Source: an uncultured Bacteroidota bacterium
GTDB taxonomy: Bacteria; Bacteroidota; Bacteroidia; Bacteroidales; SZUA-534
Length of the DNA: 14,479 bases
Reading direction: 5' to 3'
Assembly (NCBI GenBank): GCA_937900725.1
Contig: CALCFP010000343.1
Coordinates: forward strand, 1 to 14,479
The translations under genes and the position numbers were made by a program. This document shows, piece by piece, positions 1-6,509 of this stretch (the first letter of the stretch is position 1; each line of letters begins with the position of its first letter). The notes beneath the pieces are model-generated. The model saw nothing but the letters and a program-made list of their open reading frames with translations, had not been told where the DNA came from and ran no database searches.

Positions 1-1
1 T

Positions 2-250
2 TCTCTATGTCTTTTACAGTCTTCTAATCCTTCTCTGATAATTGAAATAGCCAGTACTATAACAAAAGGAATAATAGCTCTTCTGATAAAAGTCCTTTCA
101 GGGCTGACGCCGAGCGAAATCATAAATGCCGATTTGCATTTCGTTGACGCTATCGGTCTGCGCGAAAACCTGTCGCCTACACGCTCCAACGGACTTGTAA
201 GTATGATAAAGCAGATAAAGATGTATGCATTGGCGTATTCTAATAACTGA
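2..250 (+). CDS. sufE: SufE family Fe-S assembly protein, 3' end only
   Basis: The reading frame is open to the left edge and ends with TGA at 248-250, so only the C-terminal ~82 residues are present. The stretch ITKGIIALLIKVLSGLTPSE, then INADLHFVDAIGL and LSPTRSNGLVSMIKQI, matches the C-terminal half of the SufE/YgdK fold. SufE accepts persulfide sulfur from the cysteine desulfurase SufS and passes it to the SufBCD scaffold in the cytoplasm. The active-site cysteine lies upstream, outside the window. The first ~25 visible residues do not follow the usual family pattern before ITKG, where an ADSD-like motif is expected. This may be divergence or a frameshift near the window edge. The DUF59 gene 102 bases downstream on the same strand fits a suf locus. 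The assignment of the 3' part is firm. Confidence 0.85.
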   Translation, partial: SLCLLQSSNPSLIIEIASTITKGIIALLIKVLSGLTPSEIINADLHFVDAIGLRENLSPTRSNGLVSMIKQIKMYALAYSNN

Positions 251-352
251 TTAATAGAATAACTTGAACTATTGATAAAGATAATTAAGGCAGAACGGCA
301 AAAAATCAGCAAACTATAGCAACAATAATAGTCGGAATAATCATCATTTGTT

Positions 353-658
353 ATGGACTCAATACTCGAAACCAAAATAATAAACGAACTGAAAACCGTA
401 TATGACCCTGAAATACCAGTAAACGTGTATGATTTGGGCCTGATATACAACCTGAAGGAAAAGGACGGAGTGCTTGAAGTGGAGATGACGCTCACTGCCC
501 CAGGTTGCCCCATTGCCGACCAGATTCTCGACGAGGTGACAATGAAACTGCAGTCGGTTCCAGGAATCCGTCAGGTCAACATCAACCTTGTGTTCGAGCC
601 CGAATGGAACCAGGATATGATGAGCGAAGAGGCTAAAATGGATTTGGGATTCCTATAG
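353..658 (+). CDS. DUF59/MIP18 family Fe-S cluster assembly factor (SufT-like)
   Basis: This 101-residue protein consists of one DUF59 (MIP18/PaaD-like) domain. Visible family marks are DPEIPVNVYDLGLIY at residues 18-32 and TAPGCP at 48-53, whose cysteine is the conserved metal-related residue. Family members help maturation of Fe-S proteins, and in many Bacteroidota and Firmicutes such a gene sits in or next to the suf operon, as here after sufE. The ATG at 353 is used because the homologous region starts almost at once and no earlier in-frame start is better. No Shine-Dalgarno sequence is seen, as is usual in this phylum. The length is normal for the single-domain form. The role in Fe-S assembly is inferred from family and context; the direct partner is unknown. 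Confidence 0.9.
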   Translation: MDSILETKIINELKTVYDPEIPVNVYDLGLIYNLKEKDGVLEVEMTLTAPGCPIADQILDEVTMKLQSVPGIRQVNINLVFEPEWNQDMMSEEAKMDLGFL

Positions 659-774
659 GATGCGGATGCATAATGCAAAAGGCATAAGGGGAAAGGCATA
701 AGACATAAGGCAAAATCCTACATCCTAAATCGACTACATCCTAAATGGACTAAATCCCGCTTTTCGTTTCCAAT
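659..774. repeat. Short degenerate direct repeats between convergent genes
   Basis: The gap between the DUF59 gene and the convergent tfoX-like gene holds two families of short repeats. CTACATCCTAAAT occurs at 718-730 and 734-746 (period 16), with a shortened CTAAAT at 750-755. Just before them, variants of GGCATAAGG / GACATAAGG recur between about 681 and 710. No stem-loop terminator was found in this gap. The repeats may be replication-slippage products or protein sites; nothing here decides which. Confidence 0.6.
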
Positions 775-1089
775 CTACTTCTTGCGTTTCTTCGGGTAAG
801 GTAATGTATCGCGTAGAATGGCAACCACTTGTGTTGCAAACGAGCGATGCTCGATATCGAGAATGTAGTGCTCCTTTGCTCCAGGATACGGACAGCCACA
901 TTCGGCATCAGCCATAAGCGAGGCTATTTCGGGTATCTTCTTGACATAGCAGATGTTGTCGCACACCGTAAGCGCAGGCTTCTCATCGACATAAATGATA
1001 TAATCGCCCATCATTTTCATTGGACGAACCACACCCACGGCCGAAATCTGTTGGCTTATAAACTCTATGTAATCTGCTGAGCACGACAT
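775..1089 (-). CDS. TfoX/Sxy family N-terminal domain protein
   Basis: This is a 104-residue cytoplasmic protein. The arrangement KMMGDYIIYVDEKPALTVCD (residues 25-44), then YVKK and CPYPGAKEHYILDIE (66-80), is that of the TfoX N-terminal domain (PF04993 type). In gamma-proteobacteria TfoX/Sxy is a competence regulator, but the short single-domain relatives common in Bacteroidota have no proven role, so a competence function should not be assumed. The C-terminal end is lysine-rich (PKKRKK). The gene converges on the DUF59 gene and diverges from the GH9 gene. A phylum-type promoter lies 28 bases upstream of the ATG. A plus-strand frame at 829-1080 is its shadow. Confidence 0.8.
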   Translation of the reverse strand: MSCSADYIEFISQQISAVGVVRPMKMMGDYIIYVDEKPALTVCDNICYVKKIPEIASLMADAECGCPYPGAKEHYILDIEHRSFATQVVAILRDTLPYPKKRKK

Positions 1090-1412
1090 TATGTATTATT
1101 TTTTCGATATATATGTCAAATTTATAAAACATCTCTTTCATCCGCCAAAATCCCGATTTTTAGCAAAAGTTTTGTGAGGCATTTGATAAAACGCCTAAAA
1201 ATCACCATTGTAGAAATCGACAAAAACCGTTTGTCAGGAAAAAGTTTTCATTCTGCGCGCTTCAGTGCCTGTCTTTTGCCAAACGCGCGATTATCTGCTG
1301 TTATTTGCCGATAGAAAATGCAAATTCATAGAGCATTGTCAGGTGTCAGCCATCCGCAAAATTCATATATTGTTATTCAAACTTTTATCTATACCTCTAA
1401 TAACACTGAAAA
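1090..1412. other. Divergent intergenic region, tfoX-like / GH9
   Basis: This 323-base gap separates two divergent genes. Its left end holds the tfoX-like promoter. A compact inverted repeat AAAATC-CC-GATTTT lies around 1147-1160, and a weak AGGC...GCCT repeat lies near 1178-1197. For the GH9 gene only a poor promoter candidate is seen shortly before the ATG: a TTG about 19 bases before TACCTCTA, which departs from TAnnTTTG at two places. The 84-residue plus frame at 1265-1519 has no protein-like features and runs into the GH9 gene, so I do not call it. Confidence 0.6.
1117..1150 (-). promoter_or_regulatory. Predicted Bacteroidota promoter of the tfoX-like gene
   Basis: Read on the minus strand, TAAATTTG (1117-1124) matches the -7 consensus TAnnTTTG exactly. 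TTTTG (1146-1150) matches the -33 element, with 21 bases between TTG and the -7 box, inside the spacing usual for the phylum. The -7 box is 27 bases from the ATG at 1089. Confidence 0.55.
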
Positions 1413-4019
1413 ATGGAAAATCAGAATTGCAAAATCGGACGGTCAGTGGTTGCAATGTGCTTGGCACTATTCGCAATGACTCAACTGACCAGTTGCAACG
1501 GCAACAAATCGTCGGCTGATTCAGATTCGCTGAAACTGAACGACAAAGGCTATCTTGAAAAACGTGGTGTGAATGTAATGGTGTATTCCAATCCGTTCAG
1601 CGCGGCATTTTATGATGAGAAGCGTTCGGGCATCGACATCATACATCACGGCGTGCTGACCATAACAAACGGCGGTGTCAGGTTCAACGAGACGCCAGAG
1701 CAATGGGACCTTGTGCCTGAAATGGACGGCAAGCGCGAAATTGACAGCGTTTCGGGCGAGATACGGAGCAAACTCTACTACAAGGAATACGATTTCCGCT
1801 CCGAGATTCGCGTGGCTCCTAAAGACAAGGGCTTCACCATTCAGGTTTGGCTCGACAAGCCTGTTCCTGACGCTGTTGCTGGCAAGGCCTGCTTCAATCT
1901 GGAGTTCCTGCCTTCGGCATATTGGAACCACTCTTATATGGTTGACGGAAAGCCAGCCTACTTCCCGCGCTACGCTGGCTACGACACCGAGGTTAAGCCC
2001 CTGTCGGAAAAGGCCAAGCAGGTTAACGACCTTATCACTTCCGATTTGCGCGGTCGCGATGAGTTCACTGTAGTGAAGCCTCTGGCAAAAGGCAACCGCT
2101 TTGTAATGGCTCCCGATGAGCCTACTCGCCTGGTTACCGTCACTTCCGACACCGAGATGCAATTGTACGATGGCCGAATTGTGGCACAGAACGGCTGGTT
2201 CGTACTGCACTCGTTCCTTCCTGCTGGACAAACTGGCAAGGTTCTGGAATGGTATGTTGAGCCAAACTCGGTTAGCGACTGGGTACGTGAGCCAGTCATT
2301 GGCTTCTCGCAAGTTGGCTACACCACCAAGCAACACAAGGAGACTATCATTGAGGTTGATCCTGCCGACAAGATGCTTCCTTCAGCCAAGATATTCCGCG
2401 TAAGCGAAAACGGCGAGCCTGTTCTTGTAAAGACCGCCAAAACCGTCAATTGGGGAAATTATCTCCGATACAACTACCTTAAGGCCGAATTCTACGACAT
2501 CCCCGAGCCGGGTATTTATTATATCGAATATGGAAATCAGCAAACCAACATATTCCCAATATCTGACAATGTGTATTCCGCAACGTGGTATCCAACTCTT
2601 GACGTGTGGTTCCCAGAACAAATGGACCATATGCAGGTAAAGGAAGGATACCGTGTATGGCACTCTGCGCCACATATGGACGATGTGCTTCAGGCACCAA
2701 TCAATACGCCTCACTTCGATATGTTTGAACAAGGCACCGAGACATATTCGCCTTACAAATCGTACGATTTCATATCTGGATTCGACAAGGGCGGTTGGTT
2801 CGATGCGGGCGACTTCGACATTGAGGCTGGTTCGCACTGCAACGTACTGCTCAACTTTGTAACCGTTTGGGACGAGTTCCGTCCAGAACGTGACGAGACT
2901 ATGGTTGACCAGAAAAACCACTATGTAAATATCCACTTTGCCGACGGCAAGCCCGACCTGCTTCAGCAGATTGAGCACGGCGTATATCCTATTGTCACAA
3001 TGGTTGAGAAGATTGGCCACGCCTGCCGCGGCATCAATCACGCCACTCTGTACCAGTACAACCGTCTGGACGAGCCAAGCACCATAACCGACAACAAGCA
3101 TCGCACTGGCGATGAGCGCTGGCTGTTCACCTATTCGAACCAAAACCTTGAATTCCAATTCTGCTCGGCTTTGGCAGGATGTGCACGGGTTCTGAAGGAT
3201 TTCAATCCTGAACTGTCAGGACGATGCCTGAATGCCGCTCTGAAACTTTGGAACGACAACATTGACAAAGTTCGTCGCCCAGGAATGACCAATCAGGCCG
3301 CCTTGCAACTTTATCTGGCTACCAATGACAAGAAATACATTGCCGGTATGGAAGAGGCCATACTGAACGGATTCAAGCCTCGCCAAGCACCTGCTCAGCC
3401 CGAAAAGACCGCACCTTCAACTGACGCTCCGCAGACAACGCCTAGCGGAATGCCTACTGGCCTGCCTGGCGGAAACAGCAACCAAAATATGAACCCGCAG
3501 GCAATGCGTATGATGCAACTGAACAACCTGCCTTTCGCTTTCAGGGTTGCTCCTTATATGAGCGAGAATTTCGTGTCTGAACTGAAGCCTTATGTTGAGC
3601 AATATAAGCAGATGCTTGACACTATGCTTACACAAAACCCTTATGGAGTCAGCGTGTACGGCACAGGCTGGGGAAGCACTGGCTCTGTTGTTGGACAAGG
3701 CATCAACGCTTATTGGATTAACAAGTACTATCCTGAAATAATAGGCAAGGATTACATCTACCGTTCGGCTGACTTCATTTTCGGTTGCCACCCGTTCTCG
3801 AACCTGTCGTTTGTGACAGGCGTTGGCGTTAAGCCTAAAAATGTCAACTACGGCAACAACCGCGCCGCTTTCTCGTGCATCCCAGGATTCCTTCTTCTGC
3901 AACCTGACTATATCGAGAACAAGGACGATTGGCCGTTCTTCTGGGGACAGAACGAGGCTACTATCGGTGGCAACGCCCAATATCTGCTGTTCGCCTCAAT
4001 GCTGGCTAATTTGAAATAA
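1413..4019 (+). CDS. Glycoside hydrolase family 9 lipoprotein
   Basis: An 868-residue exported glycosidase. The N-terminus is a lipoprotein signal with lipobox LTSC (Cys28), so the protein is probably membrane-anchored. Residues ~50-290 are a beta-rich region I do not recognise. Residues ~293-383 (VIGFSQVGY onward) match the CelD_N/cellulase Ig-like domain. Residues ~385-868 are the GH9 (alpha/alpha)6 catalytic domain: GGWFDAGDF at 460-468 supplies the catalytic-base aspartates (D464/D467), HPFSNLSFVTGVG at 793-805 is the usual substrate-cleft motif, and E848 in QNEATIGGNAQ is the catalytic acid. Two oddities are a Pro/Gln/Asn/Met-rich insertion at ~655-705 and GNNR at 814-817, where many GH9 enzymes have HHR. 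Activity on beta-1,4-glucans such as cellulose or xyloglucan is inferred from family; substrate is not determined. No SusC/SusD genes are nearby. Confidence 0.92.
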   Translation: MENQNCKIGRSVVAMCLALFAMTQLTSCNGNKSSADSDSLKLNDKGYLEKRGVNVMVYSNPFSAAFYDEKRSGIDIIHHGVLTITNGGVRFNETPEQWDLVPEMDGKREIDSVSGEIRSKLYYKEYDFRSEIRVAPKDKGFTIQVWLDKPVPDAVAGKACFNLEFLPSAYWNHSYMVDGKPAYFPRYAGYDTEVKPLSEKAKQVNDLITSDLRGRDEFTVVKPLAKGNRFVMAPDEPTRLVTVTSDTEMQLYDGRIVAQNGWFVLHSFLPAGQTGKVLEWYVEPNSVSDWVREPVIGFSQVGYTTKQHKETIIEVDPADKMLPSAKIFRVSENGEPVLVKTAKTVNWGNYLRYNYLKAEFYDIPEPGIYYIEYGNQQTNIFPISDNVYSATWYPTLDVWFPEQMDHMQVKEGYRVWHSAPHMDDVLQAPINTPHFDMFEQGTETYSPYKSYDFISGFDKGGWFDAGDFDIEAGSHCNVLLNFVTVWDEFRPERDETMVDQKNHYVNIHFADGKPDLLQQIEHGVYPIVTMVEKIGHACRGINHATLYQYNRLDEPSTITDNKHRTGDERWLFTYSNQNLEFQFCSALAGCARVLKDFNPELSGRCLNAALKLWNDNIDKVRRPGMTNQAALQLYLATNDKKYIAGMEEAILNGFKPRQAPAQPEKTAPSTDAPQTTPSGMPTGLPGGNSNQNMNPQAMRMMQLNNLPFAFRVAPYMSENFVSELKPYVEQYKQMLDTMLTQNPYGVSVYGTGWGSTGSVVGQGINAYWINKYYPEIIGKDYIYRSADFIFGCHPFSNLSFVTGVGVKPKNVNYGNNRAAFSCIPGFLLLQPDYIENKDDWPFFWGQNEATIGGNAQYLLFASMLANLK

Positions 4020-4040
4020 TCATTGATGGATTTGTCAACA

Positions 4041-4075
4041 AAAATCGCAGACGAAAATCGTCTGCGATTTTTTTG
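4041..4075 (+). terminator. Intrinsic terminator after the GH9 gene
   Basis: A perfect stem of at least 12 bp, AATCGCAGACGA (4043-4054) with TCGTCTGCGATT (4058-4069), has a 3-base AAA loop and is followed by a run of T to 4074. It begins 21 bases after the GH9 stop codon. A-rich sequence on the other side and outer CAACA/TGTTG pairing mean it could also stop transcripts coming from the minus-strand cassette on the right. Confidence 0.88.
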
Positions 4076-4140
4076 TTGATTGTTGGTAATATGACTTTTA
4101 AGATATGTTTACGGTAGTAAAAACGATTGTGGTTAAAACA

Positions 4141-4509
4141 TTAATTGATAGGTAATACTAATCTTTCCTTTTCTTCTATTGACCATTGAACCTGCCACAT
4201 ACGACCATTTATCTTGTCTAATAAGATGAAATTGTACATATTTTGTGTTGGGTATAATTCAAACCGTCCATTTATTACATCTGAACCAAAAACCAAATCG
4301 AAGTTTAAATAAGTTTCAAATCTATTATTACCATCAATATCATATTGAACTTGCCAAATTCTTCCGTCGGCTGTATTCAATTTAAGAAACGTCCACATAT
4401 TTTTTGTGGGATACAACTTATATGTGAATTTATTATCAACGTAAGTTGAATCTTGTGCAAATGTTGCTAATGGCAACATTAATAACATTATAACAATAAA
4501 TTTTTTCAT
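4141..4509 (-). CDS. Small secreted protein made of two copies of a LYPTxNM-GRxWQVQ motif
   Basis: I start it at the ATG at 4509 (MKKFIVIM...), giving 122 residues, because this places a standard signal peptide at the N-terminus with likely cleavage after TFAQ (residue 19). The ATG at 4524 would add MHICN and overlap the upstream gene's end. The mature part is an internal duplication. Copy 1 (~29-66) has LYPTKNMWTFLKL and GRIWQVQ; copy 2 (~82-118) has LYPTQNMYNFILL and GRMWQVQ. I recall similar repeats in hypothetical Bacteroides proteins, but I know no function. The start codon is 1 base after the TAA of the HNH gene, so translation is probably coupled. It is AT-rich like the rest of the cassette. 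Being exported, it cannot act with the two cytoplasmic neighbours in a simple complex. Confidence 0.75.
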   Translation of the reverse strand: MKKFIVIMLLMLPLATFAQDSTYVDNKFTYKLYPTKNMWTFLKLNTADGRIWQVQYDIDGNNRFETYLNFDLVFGSDVINGRFELYPTQNMYNFILLDKINGRMWQVQWSIEEKERLVLPIN

Positions 4510-4510
4510 A

Positions 4511-5503
4511 TTACAAATATGCATAACATTTTGGTTTTTGTCCTTTTTCCCCTAAAGACAAATAAGTAAAATACTCTTTAGCGTCTTCTTCACTAAATAG
4601 CAAAGAACCGCTATGAATATATTGAGAATCAATAGATTTTATTGTCGCCACACCATACTTTTTCATTGCATTTTCGTTTGCGTCTTTTGTCAATACATAT
4701 AGTTTATTCTTTTCTTCATCAATAGCACTATCTAACACTATTGATTTAGAATATTTATTAGAAGAAAAAACGGATTTTATTATAAGTTTTTCTTTGTACT
4801 CTTGCAAAGGATTTTTATTAGTTGTTAGAGGACATAATTCGAATCTTGTGGGTGTTTTCCAATTCATTTGTAAGGCATTTTCTGGATATTCAGCCTTAAT
4901 AAACATTTGTCTAGGATTTTGAACAGTAATGTTTGTTTTCTTAAACATCCAACTTTTATCGTTATTCGTTTTTGTTGTTTTTTGTGCTAAAGACTTTTTG
5001 CTTGCCAATTCAATCATATTGTTATAAGCATTTCTTGCTTCTTCTGCTGAGACTGTGCACATCCACCCAAAATCTTTATTTTGGCTAGCATATTCACGTA
5101 AACAGGAAGGATTATCCAAGAACTTATTTATATCACCACCACATACATACAATATTCTATTTACTGTAATTGGGTTACATAATGCATTTTCTAGTCTTGT
5201 AAGCCATCTCAAATTTTCTTTGCGATTGTTACAGCGATTTGTGTCTATGTGGTCAACTACATAAATTTTTGAGTCTTTTTCACCATAAAAAGCAGTAGCC
5301 ACTACTATATGTATGCGATTTCCACAAAACATCATATATCCATTACTCTCGTCCTTTTTGCCAAATGTCCACATTTCATCATTTGGGCGTTTTTTGCAAT
5401 TGTCTTTTGTGTGCCGATATATTGCACCATTGTCGCGTACAGAGTATTTTTCTCCTTTGTATAGAACAATTCTTTCTTCGTTATATAAATTTAAATCAGC
5501 CAT
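4511..5503 (-). CDS. HNH endonuclease-like protein with long unknown C-terminal region
   Basis: A 330-residue protein with no signal peptide. Residues ~63-107 carry an HNH motif of the phage/homing type: RIHIVVATAF (H65), VVDHID (D84, H85), then NNRKENLRWLT with N93 and N97, as in HNH_3-like nucleases where histidine and asparagines bind the metal and polarise water. Residues 1-60 (SVRDNGAIYRH) resemble the short beta-strand region found before such nucleases. The remaining ~220 residues are unrecognised, with no membrane segment; a late part reads YGVATIKSIDSQYIHSGSLLFSEEDAKEYF. The gene lies 2 bases after the XRE gene's stop and 1 base before the secreted-protein gene. DNA cleavage is inferred from the motif only. 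It could be a homing-type nuclease, a defence effector or a nuclease whose target is set by the C-terminal part. Confidence 0.7.
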   Translation of the reverse strand: MADLNLYNEERIVLYKGEKYSVRDNGAIYRHTKDNCKKRPNDEMWTFGKKDESNGYMMFCGNRIHIVVATAFYGEKDSKIYVVDHIDTNRCNNRKENLRWLTRLENALCNPITVNRILYVCGGDINKFLDNPSCLREYASQNKDFGWMCTVSAEEARNAYNNMIELASKKSLAQKTTKTNNDKSWMFKKTNITVQNPRQMFIKAEYPENALQMNWKTPTRFELCPLTTNKNPLQEYKEKLIIKSVFSSNKYSKSIVLDSAIDEEKNKLYVLTKDANENAMKKYGVATIKSIDSQYIHSGSLLFSEEDAKEYFTYLSLGEKGQKPKCYAYL

Positions 5504-5505
5504 AA

Positions 5506-6120
5506 TTAAATGATTTTTTCAAAAACAAATTTCATAGTTTCCTTCCATTCTTCTATTGTCTTGAAATCAAGTTTTATATCAATAAACCTGCTATTATGAA
5601 TATGATTTTTCCAAACATCAACAGAAATACCATTTTCCTCATATGTAGTAACTGTTATTATTCCATTATTATATAATTGTTTATTTGCTTTGTCTTTTAG
5701 CGATGAACCTATTGTAAATCCAATGTATTCGTTACCGCAAACAACAAAATCAGGAAGAGGTTCCCCTTGGGGCAATACTGACGGTTTTCCGAATGCTATG
5801 GTTGGTTCTTTCCCCAATTCTTCTAAAACTTTAGGCATTACCTCGACAAATTGTGAAACAGCACGTCTTTCTTCCAAATCTTTTTGTGTTTCTTCGTTTT
5901 CAATATTTAGTAAATCAAGGTCCTTTGCTATGTCTTCAAAAAAATTGTGATTCAGTACTTTGGAAATTATTCCTAATTGAATAATATCAACTTTATTTCG
6001 ATTAAAAATATCATATACATTGTTTCTTGTGCAATGTATTCGATCTGCAAAATCTGTTATTTTCCATTGTTGTTTTCGAACTTCTTCATCAATTCGTTTT
6101 CCAATCGTTTTTGTTTCCAT
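5506..6120 (-). CDS. XRE-type HTH regulator with C-terminal extension
   Basis: A 204-residue protein with an N-terminal XRE helix-turn-helix at ~5-65 (IGKRIDEEVRKQQWKITDFA, then NNVYDIF and IISKVLNHNFF), a pattern frequent in Bacteroidota XRE regulators. A charged, likely helical segment at ~70-104 follows (NEETQKDLEERRAVSQFVEV), possibly a dimerisation coil. The C-terminal ~85 residues (LPDFVVCGNEYIGFTIGSSL, then ITVTTYEENGISVDVW) form an alpha/beta domain I do not recognise, which might sense a ligand or bind a partner. It is the first gene of the AT-rich cassette; the HNH gene follows after 2 bases. An inverted repeat ~75-95 bases upstream of the start may be its operator. Autoregulation is inferred, not shown. 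Confidence 0.8.
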   Translation of the reverse strand: METKTIGKRIDEEVRKQQWKITDFADRIHCTRNNVYDIFNRNKVDIIQLGIISKVLNHNFFEDIAKDLDLLNIENEETQKDLEERRAVSQFVEVMPKVLEELGKEPTIAFGKPSVLPQGEPLPDFVVCGNEYIGFTIGSSLKDKANKQLYNNGIITVTTYEENGISVDVWKNHIHNSRFIDIKLDFKTIEEWKETMKFVFEKII

Positions 6121-6146
6121 ATAGAATTCGTTTAATAATTATTGCT

Positions 6147-6179
6147 CAAAAATATGGTACACGAATAAAACAATGACAA
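6147..6179 (-). promoter_or_regulatory. Candidate promoter of the XRE-HNH-secreted operon
   Basis: On the minus strand TATTTTTG (6147-6154) fits the TAnnTTTG -7 box, 26 bases before the ATG. The -33 partner is less certain: a TTTTTG 22 bases upstream (caaaaa from 6177) or a TTG 16 bases upstream (6171-6173), neither at the best spacing. Confidence 0.4.
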
Positions 6180-6192
6180 AAACAGTGTATTA

Positions 6193-6217
6193 CGTTTTTG
6201 TGCATTTTTCAAAAACG
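6193..6217. promoter_or_regulatory. Perfect 8-bp inverted repeat upstream of the XRE gene
   Basis: CGTTTTTG (6193-6200) and CAAAAACG (6210-6217) are perfect inverted arms with a 9-base spacer, just upstream of the predicted promoter of the XRE gene. The position fits an operator for the XRE protein. A related AGAATTCGTTT-like sequence occurs next to the start codon (6123-6133) and may be a second half-site. This is inference from position and symmetry. Confidence 0.4.
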
Positions 6218-6509
6218 AATCTTAATACTTTTGCTTCCCAGGAATTACGCCCATTACGCCACCTTATCGCAAAGATGTTTTTTGGTGTAACCCGATGTTG
6301 TCGACACTGCAACCAAAAAGTTGCGCCATTGCTTTTTGTGTACACCAGACGGTTTCCTCTTTAACTACAACTTGTACCATTCCTTCTACATTCGGAAGGC
6401 AGTATAACAAAAACTGTATTTAATTCGCCATATCTTATATTTTTCTTTAATTTATAGTTTAGTTAACTATTGACAACACATTAATTATATTATATATATA
6501 TTTTGTATG

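Larger units (their letters stand above)
6121..6509. other. Intergenic region between hipA and the XRE cassette
   Basis: This 389-base AT-rich gap lies between two minus-strand operons. Beyond the cassette promoter and the inverted repeat, a plus-strand TACTTTTG (6226-6233) matches the -7 consensus but leads into no credible ORF and has no correctly spaced -33 element. Downstream of it are a small hairpin GCAAC/GTTGC (6309-6324) and an enclosing 7-bp pair TGGTGTA (6283-6289) / TACACCA (6341-6347). An AT-only hairpin ATAGTT/AACTAT occurs near 6454-6470, too weak to call a terminator for hipA. The 63-residue frame at 6173-6364 has no protein-like features. Confidence 0.55.

Noticed and set aside
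2..100. Frameshift in sufE before residue ~30
   Set aside because: The visible segment before ITKG fits the family poorly, but no alternative frame fits better over a useful length and the window edge prevents a decision.
1990..2060. Minus-strand 106-residue and plus-strand 132-residue frames inside the GH9 gene
   Set aside because: Both are out-of-frame shadows with Ser/Arg/Thr-rich composition and no support.
1521..3158. Long minus-strand frames opposite the GH9 gene (1521-2336, 2382-3158)
   Set aside because: They lie antisense to a well-supported GH9 gene and have no recognisable motifs or promoter.
3417..3980. 187-residue minus-strand frame in the 3' part of GH9
   Set aside because: It is antisense to the conserved catalytic region, whose motifs fix the coding strand.
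6173..6364. 63-residue plus-strand frame between hipA and the XRE gene
   Set aside because: Composition is not protein-like, it crosses the cassette promoter and inverted repeat, and nothing resembles a known family.
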